Shown piece after piece: positions 11,901-21,300 of a DNA stretch of 64,000 nt. The first letter of the stretch is position 1. The number at the start of each line of letters is the position of its first letter. Position numbers and translations under genes: made by a program. This DNA comes from Bagarius yarrelli (Eukaryota; Chordata; Actinopteri; Siluriformes; Sisoridae), in contig VCAZ01000001.1 of the NCBI GenBank assembly GCA_005784505.1, positions 8,224,097-8,288,096 of the forward strand, in the 5' to 3' direction. The notes under the pieces were generated by a model that was not told the origin of the DNA, did no database searches, and saw only the letters and a list, made by a program, of their open reading frames with translations.

Positions 11901-14204
11901 TGGTCACATGTACATTCTATCTGATGTAGTGTAGAGCTTCTCATTTGTTAAACAATCAAATGGAAGACACATCCTTTTGTATCAGTTCAGAGGCATCAAA
12001 TTCAATGCATCAAGCAACGAAAACATCCAAGGAGATTACTAAAACTACTCAAATTGGATAAGAAACTGTCCAACGCAGAAGGATAGTGAGGAACTATTAT
12101 TTTCTGAGAAGAAATGCCTTTAATGATTGTAATCTGCAGCTAGGTTTAATAGTAAAAGTATTTCCACACACACAATTTAAAAGGAACTGAAGGGACTAAA
12201 CAGCTGTTTATTCTTAAGAAAACCACTTATCAGTGAAGCTTATCAAAAAAAAGCTTCAGTTTGGTAGAGGGCATAAAGATTGGACTTTGGAGGAGTAGAA
12301 GAAGGTCATGTGGTCTGATGAGTCTAGATTCACTCTGTTTCAGAAGGATGAGCACATCAGGGTAAGAAGAGAGGTGGATGAAGTGTTGCACCCTTCGTGC
12401 CTAGTGACTACAGTACAAGGGGACGTGGTGGCTCATGGTTAAGGTGTTGGATTACCAACCCGAAGGCTGTGGGTTCGTTTCCCAGCTCCACCAAGCGCCA
12501 CCACCGTTGGGCCGCTGAGCAAGGCCCTTAACCCCCAATTGCTCAGCTGTATAACAAGGAATATTGTAAGTCGCTCTGGATAAGGGCGTCTGCCAAATGC
12601 TGTGATCTGGGGTTACTGCAGTTGGTCAGGTTTAGCAATGTTATGTACCCAAAGGTCAGCTGACTACCTGAATATATTGAATGACCAGGTTAGTCCATCA
12701 GTGGATTTTTTTCTTTCCTGATGGTACGGAAATATTCCAAGATGACAATGGCAGGATTTATTGGGCTCAAATTGTAAACGAGTGATTCAGGAAGCACAAG
12801 ACATCATTTGCACACATGTATTGGCCACCACAGAGTCCAAACGGAAACCCTATTGAGAATCTTTGGGATGTGCTGGAGAAGTCTTTGAGCAGCAGTCGGA
12901 ACCTTTAATCATTAATACAAGATGTTGGCAAAAAATGAATGCAACTCTGGAAGGGAATAAATGTTGTGAAATTGAAGGATATAAAAAATGCCACAGCGTA
13001 TGTGTGCTGTAATCAAAGCAGTGTGTGACTTTTTTTGGATGGGCAGTGTAAATTACCGCACAGTGAAATCCTTTTTTTTGCTGATCTTGGCTAAGAAAGT
13101 TGGGGTCAGAGCACAGGGTCAGCCATGATACGGCGCCCCTGGTGAAGGGAGGGTTTGAGGTCTTGCTCAGGGTCCCAATAGGTCACCACTTTAGGTCACC
13201 TTAGCCATTTGGCAGCTCTGTTTATCTCAACCCAAACTCAGTTTGAATTGGTTTATTCTGAGTCTGATTGGGTCATCCTGTCACTCCACACAAGATGGAG
13301 GATATGGTAGCTGAATGGTTAAAGTGTTGACCTGCTGATCAGAAGATCATAGATTCAAATTCTGGCACCAACAAAAAGTGCCACTGCTGGGCCCCTGAGT
13401 AAAGTCCTTAAATGATAACAGCTGGATAAAAAATAGAAGTGAGTTGCTTTGAATAAAGGCAGAAATGTAAATGTAAGACAGTTAATAAATAATAGTTCAT
13501 AAGTTAATAAATTAATAGTTGACAAAGCGAAGCATCATAAAGATTAAACTAATAAAACATCTAATAGAAGAATTAATGGGTAAGTTACCTTAAATGAACA
13601 TTCCTTAAATGTGCATAGTATTTGTATCAGTAAATTTAATTTGTAAGAAAAGAAACCTGTGTTGTTGATTTTTATATAAAAGGGGGCGTGTCTTTTTTTT
13701 TCCAAAAAGTTAGTTGAAAAAAAAATGAAACTGCTGCAAAAGTGTATCAGTTAAGAAAAGCACAAAAAACTAATTATAATTTAAAGCTTCAGCAACACGT
13801 TGCAGAAATGCCTTGGCTTTGCTTGCATGCAGATGTGCAAAGCCCAACATCTGCTCTACAAGTTGCGCGTACGATCTAAAGCGCGAGCGGGGACAGACTT
13901 ACTTGAAGGTGAGCACGCAGAGCGGACGGTAAGACTTGTGGCTCGTGTTGTCGGCCATCCTTTTGCCCCAGAAGTCGTTGGTAAAGATGCTGCGCAGGCT
14001 GGAGCCGGGCCTCACGTCGGGGTTGTTCACGATGGCCCACACGTCGTCATGCACGAACTCCCCCCATAGCGAGTTGGAGTAGCAGAGCGCGCACGCGGCG
14101 ATGAGCGCGCTGTAAGCGAGCAGCGCGGAGAGGAAGCGCGGCCGTCCCTCCGTTCCTGAGCCGCGGCTGCTGCTGCCGTTGCTTTGGATGCTGCTCCCGG
14201 TCAT
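856..14204 (-). CDS. tmtc1: tmtc1, protein O-mannosyltransferase TMTC1, N-terminal part (exons 1-4)
   Basis: The TMTC1-4 family are multi-pass ER membrane enzymes that transfer mannose to cadherin-type domains; each has an N-terminal membrane catalytic half and C-terminal TPR repeats. Coding exons read on the minus strand: 13903-14204, 7505-7682, 1131-1204 and 856-1032, together 243 codons and part of another. The first transmembrane helix is about residues 24-43. The luminal acidic motif HDD is at residues 52-54 in FVHDDVWAIVNNPDVRPG, and NDFWGK and HKSYRPLCVLTFK follow. Later exons give LLFAVHPVHTEA, GRADVLACILFLLAFLSY and VKETGITVFGVC. These match human TMTC1 better than TMTC2, 3 or 4 as I know them. 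Human TMTC1 is about 880 residues, so the TPR half lies before position 1. The ATG at 14204 is the only in-frame ATG near the start. ipo8 follows on the same strand, as at human 12p11. Confidence 0.93.
1131..1204 (-). CDS. tmtc1: tmtc1 coding exon 3
   Basis: 74 nt between a TTTACAG acceptor and a GTAAGA donor. It encodes VSGIVGRADVLACILFLLAF, the most conserved segment of the family after the HDD loop. Small exon missed by ORF length filters. Confidence 0.9.
1932..2163 (+). repeat. direct duplication with transposon-end-like sequence
   Basis: Two copies of about 107 bp (1932-2040 and 2058-2163) each carry ACACATATGGTATGATGGTC, ATGTC...CTTTAGGC and GTTAGGATACCCTA. The first phrase resembles the end of the dispersed element at 25871. 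Short CCCTAA-type repeats follow to 2193. Confidence 0.6.
3177..3209. repeat. AC microsatellite
   Basis: Pure AC run in tmtc1 intron 3. Confidence 0.95.
5700..6720. repeat. 14-bp minisatellite in tmtc1 intron 3
   Basis: Roughly 70 copies of GAGGTAGAAACACT and the variant GAGATAAAAACACT. The array is more degenerate toward 5700. All three minus-strand frames stay open, giving long false proteins of the type FLPQCFYLSVF. Confidence 0.9.
6739..7312. mobile_element. MITE-like element inserted in the 14-bp minisatellite
   Basis: Ends are imperfect inverted repeats: GGGCTGCACAATATATTG at the left and CAATATTATGCAGCACT at the right. The interior is AT-rich, with ATATATCGCATTATATATCG near the right end and a related GTATCGACATCGCAATGTG at the left. 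Minisatellite sequence lies on both sides. Confidence 0.65.
7318..7395. repeat. detached tail of the 14-bp minisatellite
   Basis: Diverged units (GTTAGAAACAGTGAGG, CACAAATACTGAGG) continue beyond the MITE insertion at 6739-7312. Confidence 0.65.
7505..7682 (-). CDS. tmtc1: tmtc1 coding exon 2
   Basis: 178 nt. Acceptor GTGCAG before GATGAAC, donor GTGAGT after GCA. It encodes GGMTPFYFHMVNVCLHC and LAFLTALLFAVHPVHTEA, the second and third membrane segments of a TMTC. It ends in phase 0. Confidence 0.9.
8931..8967. repeat. AC microsatellite
   Basis: Pure AC run in the first tmtc1 intron. Confidence 0.95.
10420..10690 (+). mobile_element. possible Tc1-like transposase relic
   Basis: Contains the AAGCATGGTGGTGG phrase that encodes the KHGGG motif common to fish Tc1 transposases. 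The flanking reading frame is broken. Weak evidence. Confidence 0.35.
11189..11379. mobile_element. palindromic non-autonomous DNA element (hAT-like MITE)
   Basis: About 190 bp whose two halves are inverted copies. It opens GGGGTGGGCAATCTCAGTCC and closes with the reverse complement ending GATTGCCCACCCCTG. Inner arms TCCTGCAGAGTTTAGCTC and GAGCTAAACTCTGCAGGA pair exactly. A type widespread in cyprinid-related fish. Confidence 0.75.
11990..13052 (+). mobile_element. Tc1/mariner relic (first family), interrupted by a SINE
   Basis: Degenerate transposase text is recognisable: GGTCATGTGGTCTGATGAGT (a W-S-D-E motif), CAAGATGACAATGGCAGG (the catalytic D-N region) and CCTATTGAGAATCTTTGGGA (P-I-E-N-L-W). 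It ends near 13050 with a terminal phrase CAGTGT. Many frameshifts. The SINE at 12418-12602 splits it. Confidence 0.7.
12418..12602 (+). mobile_element. SINE family A, nested in a Tc1 relic
   Basis: One of the best family A copies. The tRNA-like head has A box TGGTTAAGG context and B box GGGTTCGTTTCCC; the body has GAGCAAGGCCCTTAACCC; the tail has CGCTCTGGATAAGGGCGTCT. It splits transposon sequence that reads continuously on either side. Confidence 0.8.
13075..13215 (-). mobile_element. SINE family B fragment
   Basis: Shares the GGTCAGAGC.CAGGGTCAGC phrase with 32075-32325, 41255-41480 and 61855-62095. The head is lost. Confidence 0.5.
13298..13480 (+). mobile_element. SINE family A, decayed
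   Basis: Head GGTAGCTGAATGGTTAAAG and block TGCCACTGCTGGGCCCCTGA are recognisable. The tail is degraded (GTTGCTTTGAATAAAGGC). Confidence 0.6.
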
Positions 14205-14350
14205 GTCGCTCCTCTCCGCACACACCGTCCGACACACTCACACCGTAAACATGCAGCTTGTGCCATTTCTTTTCGGGACACACAGACGCGCACACACGAC
14301 CAGGATGCGTAAATACTGAGGACAGCAGAACGGTGTCGGCGCAATACCGC
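13900..14350 (-). promoter_or_regulatory. tmtc1: tmtc1 CpG-rich 5' region
   Basis: The first exon and about 150 bp upstream are clearly richer in CG dinucleotides than the AT-rich flanks on both sides, as expected of a CpG-island promoter. No TATA box is obvious. The transcription start cannot be placed from sequence alone. Confidence 0.5.
13903..14204 (-). CDS. tmtc1: tmtc1 coding exon 1
   Basis: Encodes a Ser/Gly-rich N-terminus, the first transmembrane helix and the start of the first luminal loop with the HDD motif. It ends at a GTAAGT donor after AA of a split lysine codon, which exon 2 completes with G. Confidence 0.9.
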
Positions 14351-17300
14351 CTCTATACGCATGCGCAGTGCTGATTAGCTTCACGACTCATTTCGTATTG
14401 ATTCGATTCTAATGAACTAAATCAAATTCGACTCATTCTGAATGATTCACTGGCTTTTTTTGCATTTACTGGTAGAAAAAAATTAATTGTAAATCATTTT
14501 TCACTCACAAAAGATAAAAATTACTTTTTTTACTATCGTCTTTTTGTACATACAACAAAAATACACACCCTTTCCTTGGTAATGTTTCTTACACAGGGAC
14601 TTTTCTTTAAGTTATAGCTTCTAACTATCCTGATCTAATAATAAACAAATTATAAAATCTGTTAAAAGAAGAGTTATAGGTGATTTTGTCCTGTATAACT
14701 GCAGGTATCACAGCAGCATCACCTCCGTCTGTGTGTGTATTTGTATTCTTCTAAAAAAATCGGTTTAATTAGGTCTCTCTTTTAAAGTTTACACTTGTTC
14801 TAATATATCCCCATATCTAGAAGGACAACCGACACTATAATATATAAAGAGGACATACTACATAATAACATGTGCACTAGATTAAAGGAGTCTCCAGTGT
14901 TTACTATCAGAGATAAAACTATAGGTTTTATAAGAGTTTTATTCTTCTAGTAATGAAAATAAAATGCTGATGAAAAAGGGATCGTTTAAAGCTGATATGA
15001 AGAAAGTGACAAAAAAAACCCCAAACTTTTTTCATCCGTTCCATATAAAGAATCAGGGTTACACATGGATAAAACTACAAAATGATCGTTTATAAATTAA
15101 AAAATGACAAACATGGCAAATTACTGTGATTAAAAAACTAAATAAAAACACTCAAGTTGCTTTTGTTATCAATGTTTTATAGAATTATTCTGAATTAATT
15201 TGATTGGTCAAAATGACCAGATTTGCCTAACGATTAGAAAGAGGATTCCTGCCCCCTTGTGGTCAAACCTTTGACTTACACACCAGGTACCCGCTATTAA
15301 GTTCTTTAAATAACGTTGAACCACAGACAGACAATTAAAGCTTCGTAATTAATTTCTCATTTAAAAATAGTAACTTTACACTCACATCGTCTTAACTTTC
15401 AGTGTTTTGCAAGCTTGGGGTAATAAAGTGGCAAAAAATAACCCCTTTCCATCCTGGAAAAGGTACTTCACTATCTTCAGCGATATTATAACAGGTGCTG
15501 TGTGTATTGTCAATGTGATGGATGTGATAATAACAGACTTTAGTCTAAAGCTTTCTGTTGCTAAGCAACCTGGTTGTGTGTGCGGCTCTATACAGCACTT
15601 ATTGAGGGATTCTCAGTAAAGACACAGCCGGGATGTAGTGTCAAGACTTGATTTTATGACTTAAGTTAATTTTCAAAAGGTACTAATACAAAAACACAGT
15701 AGGACATACAAACATGTAACAAATATAAAGTACAGTGTGTAGATCATAAACTAGACATGAACATACCTTTAAAATACACTGCCTTCATGTATGCGTGCGT
15801 GTGTGTGTGTGTGTGTGTGTCGGCCTGCTGTTTTAAAAGTGGATGCAGGCTGTGTAACAGGTGATGGAGGGAAAGTGATGAAATCCAGCAATGTACAAAG
15901 TATTAAGATGCTCATACACACAATAGCATCCATTATTCCTCTCTCTCTCTCTCACTCTCTCTTTCTCGCTCACACACTCACATTACTACTATGTCTGGAT
16001 AGGACAAGGCCACTATATCTCTTTCTCTCTCCACGCTCTCTCTCTCTCTCTCTCTCACACATGAATACTAGCTGGTCAGGTTGGTTTAAATCAAACCTCT
16101 CTGTCCTTCAGACACATACACACACACTATTAGTGAGTCAGGCTGTGGTACAACAACCCCCCGCCCCCCAACCCTGTGTTCTTGCTCATCCTCAGTATTT
16201 CAGTGGTCCTGCGGAGCAGCGCTTAAGACCTGGCTGAAAAGACACTCCGACACTCTGAGTGGTGCTCGATGGTGTTGAGCTAATTGTGTTAGTGGAAAGT
16301 CGGGACACCGGTTCCAGTTTTAAAACCATCCGTTGCAGATCGATAACCCACAACCGCATCATCGTCCAAGCGTTCTGGTTCCTCCTACACAGAACAGATC
16401 TCTGCAAGAGAAAGAGTGAAATGATTAGTGTGATCTTGAAAAATATATCGACCGTGAAGAATTATATAACCGAGTCACGTAGCTTAACATACGAAAAAAA
16501 GCTTGGAAAAAGAGTGTAGAAAAGGTCAAAAAGTGCTACGGAGGAGCCACAGTGTTCTGTGTTTAAACAGTGTGTGTTCTGTGTGTTTAAAAAAAAAAAA
16601 AAGAAATTTCAGATATTCACTACGGCAGATGATGAAATCTTTCCCTGCGGTTTTAGTGCAATGTTTGTTCAGCTGTTCAGTTTCATTCTTTTGTAATTTG
16701 GCAATAGTTCTGAGGAAAATGTCACCATTCCCAGTGCTCATGTCCAAACCACCAAGTGGTTATTGTATTTCCGGGTATAAGTTTTTCCGTTTTCTCCCCT
16801 AGTCACATTTACTTTTCTGGCGTTTGGCAGCCCGACGTTTTTTCAAAGCGACTTACAATTAACTCATTATTTGTCCGAGTGAGTAAATAAGGTTAAGGGC
16901 CTTGCTCAGGGGCCCAACACCATATGCAGCTAAAATTGTCCATAGTATGTGTGTGTGAAAGCGGTCGTGTCCAACGATTGGCTGGCACCACCGCCTTGTA
17001 CCAACTGTCCTCTGAAAGACCTCCAGCGTCTCGTGACACTAGGTGTGTTTACATAGTTAACAGTATTCTGATTACAAGGAGTGTAAAACTCTTCTAATGA
17101 TTAATGTAAACACAAATAACACCAATTACCTGGGAAACAGTCGGCGTGTCAGGTTTCTGTTTCAGGCTTTTACTAGCCCTTATGACTTCTCTTCGGAAGG
17201 GGGAGGGGCCAGAAATCGATGGCTACAAAAGGTCAGCTTTTTGTGCGCCATCTTTGTATAAAAGATTTCAGCAACAGCGCATTCTTACACACTCACATGC

Positions 17301-18200
17301 TAAAGAGCAACACAATGCCCATAACAGGCATGGTTAACATCGAAGGACTAGCTTATCGTTACAGGACTGAAAACACAGTAATAATACAATTATGGAGTGC
17401 CCCCTACGAGCAACTTGCACATCATCACCGCACCGGTTCGGATTAATTACATCTCATGTTAACTTAACGTGGTGATGCCCCTTAACCAGCTCAATTTACA
17501 GTTACCAGTTGGGGCACCCACTATCAGTTGTGGGTTCAATTAATCATTTGCAGTAAGCCACCACTTCTTAACTGGAATATTTTAATCAGAATAATCTCCG
17601 TCGGAATGAGAAAAAAAATGTGCATGTAAAGGAGGCCACTGTATAAGATATAGAAAGAGAATGTATGGAAAGATCCTGCTTGAACGCTATGGGCTGTAGA
17701 GCTCAGTAGCTCCATTATACCCGCCGACTCTTTGCTGTTACCTAGGCAACTGTGTTTCAACGACTTCAGCTGCTCAATCACACGGAAAACACACAAAATG
17801 TTTAGGCTCGATGTTCGTACTTTCCAGTTGCCTGAGAACAATGTTCTTATCTTGGGCTGTGAGTAACTGTGGGTTTAAATGATGCAAATAATAATTAATT
17901 TTAATTAAAAAAAAAAAAAAAGAAAGACAGAAAACCCGATTTTCTTTGCTACTTTCAATTAGTCATGAAATCTCGGATTTTATTTATATGAAAGGGATTA
18001 AATAGGAAAATAATCAGCAAATTATACTCGGAGTTGATCATTATCTAATCTCAGAATGTCCTGGAGTTTTTTACGAATCTAATCTAATCTAATTTATCAA
18101 AAAACAATGCAAACTTTTCATCCATACAGATTTATGTCTAACAAATCAAATCGATTTAACTTTAAAATCTCAAAGTTAAACAATAAAATATCATTCGAGG
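14351..18200. other. intergenic region between tmtc1 and ipo8
   Basis: 3.8 kb between the tmtc1 promoter and the ipo8 3' end. It holds a (TG)n at 15797-15820, CT-rich tracts at 15935-16060, a SINE remnant at about 16803-16925, and an open frame behind a good acceptor-like sequence on the minus strand at 16192-16401 (see findings). The rest is AT-rich with no recognisable gene. An unrecognised ipo8 3' exon or 3' UTR could lie here. Confidence 0.5.
16803..16925 (-). mobile_element. SINE family A fragment
   Basis: Carries the reversed tail and GGTTAAGGGCCTTGCTCAGG block; the head is missing. Confidence 0.6.
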
Positions 18201-18206
18201 TTTATT
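18201..18206 (-). terminator. candidate ipo8 polyadenylation signal
   Basis: AATAAA on the minus strand, 51 bases after the exon 24 stop. It would give a very short 3' UTR. Its position supports, but does not prove, that exon 24 is terminal. Confidence 0.4.
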
Positions 18207-18257
18207 GGCGTGTTTGCAGTGTTCCTGTAGAGTGACGGTTTTTGAGACAGGAGTTGC

Positions 18258-18391
18258 TCACCACAGGTTTTTCCCTGCTGTTGCCCTTCTCTGCTGTGCC
18301 AGACTGTAGATCTCCTGCAGCTGTTTCTTCTGCTCGTCGCTCAGAGACTGCGTTAACATCTGATACCAGCCTGCGTCGGAGCTCTGCACCC
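18258..18391 (-). CDS. ipo8: ipo8 coding exon 24 (apparent last exon)
   Basis: Encodes VQSSDAGWYQMLTQSLSDEQ, then KKQLQEIYSLAQQRRATAG and KNLW before TGA at 18258. The IPO7/8 proteins I know continue about 30 residues further, with a GG-aromatic-F stretch and AFNFG. Here a possible donor (GTGAGC) overlaps the stop, so a further exon cannot be ruled out. Confidence 0.8.
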
Positions 18392-21300
18392 CTGCAACAG
18401 TGAAAAGATTTGCAAAATAAAAACAAACCAATGGTGTCTTATTGCTTAAAGCACTGAGTTAGTGAACAGAAGGTCAGGGGTTCAAAGCCCCAGACATGCT
18501 AAGCTGCCACTGTTGGTCTCTCTGCTACAGGGCAGTGCATCGTGGCTGTCTCTGTGTTATGACCTCAGGGTTAGGAGGAATTAACAAGCTGATGATATGC
18601 ATGAGAAATCGGATTGGGTACCTATTTAACGGTTATGTAACATACTAGAACCGAATCAGAACACATATCGGTGCCACTCGATATAAATGAGAGATAAATG
18701 AAACATTTGTCTTCTGGTTCTCCGGCAAGGACATAAGGAGCATCGCCAACGGCACTGCACGTGAAAAAAAATTTCCCAAATGAATGCATGAAAAAACAAG
18801 TTGAAAAATTTGCGTAATAACACAAATCTAACAAATTAGCGTAGTAACGCGAACACCCATCATGTTGTTTTTTTTTGGTTTTTTTTACATTACGTCTTTA
18901 AGGTGGGGCAGGTGATATGATTCAAAAACATTTTTTTGATTTGCCTGTTAAAAATCTCTTCATATCTCGAAAGCAATTACTAACTTAATTAGACTAAATT
19001 TACAGTATTTATATATTCTGTGGAAGGCGTAGGACCAAAAAAAATAAATAAATACTACGTCCAATCAAAATATTTCTGATTCTGATTATTATGATAGGCT
19101 TTCCTACATGCCGATCAATATATTTATGTGTATACCGCTGTGCATCCTGTTCACGCAGACAGCATAGGTGATCGGCAGGGTTGCCAGATTGGAATTTATC
19201 CTTTTCTATTGTGCAGTTTTGAACTTGGTTGTGCAGGTACATGATTGGCTTCGGTAGGTGTACAAAATTTGCCGTTTGAAACCTTGTATAGGTTACTTAT
19301 TTAACAAAACCCAAGTGTAAAAGATGACATCGAAATAAAATGGGATTGGCGTTCCAAGTTTATAGAATGTAGAGTTTAACTCTGTCTGGTTATCCTGTCA
19401 TCAGCATGTTCACGTACCAGCGGGGCAAAGAGGCTGTTTAAAAACACAGCGAAAATCTCTATTGATATCGATGTTGTGTTTCCACGTTGAAGATGACTAC
19501 AGGAGTCAAAGGTCTAAAAGCTGGCGTCATGGTTACAGTATTTTTATTGGACAGGTAGCAAAATGGTGTGTTTTGATAGTTACTCATAGCTTATTTATTT
19601 CGTATCTCTTTACAACTTAACAACAGCAGTGTGTAATCGGGGTGATATTTTGTGTTTAGTATTTGGTTCTGTTACTAACTGTATTATAAAGGTTTATGAT
19701 TTATTGTAGTAATGTTGTCATGAAAACTTTTAGTGCTATCAGGCTACAGTTAGAACTTATAATGAGAGCATCCGGGGAGTGTGTGAATGCGGTAATTACA
19801 CTTGGCAGCAGGTAACATTTCGCAACAAAGCATTCCGACACTGTGGCATGCAAAAAATGTCTTTCAACGCTTGTGTGTTAAGCGGGAAACACGTCAGATC
19901 TAAAAAAATCATTTAAGGACACATAAGTTGGGATGAGGGATTCACTACATTCAACAGCTTGCAGACATCAGCTGGCAGTGTGGGCGTGTTTATGTATTAA
20001 AGTATTTATGCATACTTTCAATTTCAATTATATTATTTAGTTGAAATATTTTTTCCAATTAAAAGCCGTTGATGTTGTCCATTATTTTTTGTGGCTATTC
20101 TTTTTTTAAGCGTTCGAATTTGGGACTGTTATCGTAAAAAACCCAACCCTTATAATAAATGATAGCATAACATAAAAGTGCAGTGACGTACGAAGCAGAG
20201 CGGCAGAAAAGAACTGGTACTCGTCTTCTCCGTTGTCGTAGTCCAGCGGCGTGCTGTACTCCTCCAGCGCTGTGCCCTCCAGACCATCCTCATCCCAGTA
20301 ATCTTCATCGTCGTCATCCTCCTCCTCCTCCTCATCGTCATTGTTGTTGCCGCGGGGAGCGCTGGACGGCTGCATGCTGGAACTTGTATCTCCTGCTTCA
20401 TCTTCATCGCTGGGAATCTCCTCTAAAAAAAAAAAAAAAAAAAAAAAAAAATAGTATGACATCCAGTCTTGCACACAGTTCTAAAGGCTGTAATATAAGG
20501 AACACTCCGCACCTACGGCAGTTTTCAACTGGAAATCTTTAATGGAAGTTTTTAAATAAACATTTATAGCTTTTACGCATGAAAACATTATGTGACTCTT
20601 TTGTTTTATTTGTTTAGACTTATCTTTTATCAGCAAAGTCTACATTACTCTATAAGCACTATAATAACTCTATAATGTGTTATAATGTGTTGGTGGGAAG
20701 TGGTGGTTTAGTGGTTAACATGTGGACTGATACCAGAAAGACCGGGGCTTTGGTCCCAGCACCACCAAGCCACCATTGTGGGCACCTGAGCAATGGAAGA
20801 TTATAAAGACTCCAAGAACACTATGAAAAAAAAAGACTCTCTGAACACTATAATGACTCTCTGAACACTATAATGACTCTCTGAACACTATAATGACTCT
20901 CTGAACACTATAATGATAGATTTATTATATTGATCATAGAGTTATTCTAGTGTTTATTTAGACAAGAAACCCGAAAATAAGAAAAATTATTTTATTTAGA
21001 AAAGAAACCGAATTATGTTTAAAACTCCAACGCCTCCCTTTTCTCATTTAAAACCGGTTTGAACCAGACAGTAGCCACGGTTTCTTCTTATGCATTGTTC
21101 CTACCAACACAATACATCCTGTTCTTTTGCTTCTAAATCTCCTGCTTAGGGGTTGTCCTTCCTCAAGTTCATGCTGACTGTTAGATAAGCCAAAAATAAC
21201 TTCTGTCTCTGGCCAATCAGAAACCTTTATATGCTGGCACAACAGAACACCCTAGCACCACCTGGGTGCCAAAATAAATATATATGCCTATAATTCTAAA

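Larger units (their letters stand above)
7683..13902 (-). other. tmtc1 intron 2-to-1 interval
   Basis: 6.2-kb intron. It contains TG repeats at 8523-8620, an AC tract at 8931-8967, a (TG)n at 9683-9702, a weak Tc1-like relic near 10420-10690, a palindromic element at 11189-11379, a Tc1 relic with a nested SINE at 11990-13052, and two further SINE fragments at 13075-13480. 13481-13900 is AT-rich and shows nothing I can name. Confidence 0.6.

Noticed and set aside
12418..12490. tRNA-like A and B boxes in the SINE heads
   Set aside because: They are degenerate, lack a foldable acceptor stem and are followed by SINE bodies, so they are not tRNA genes.
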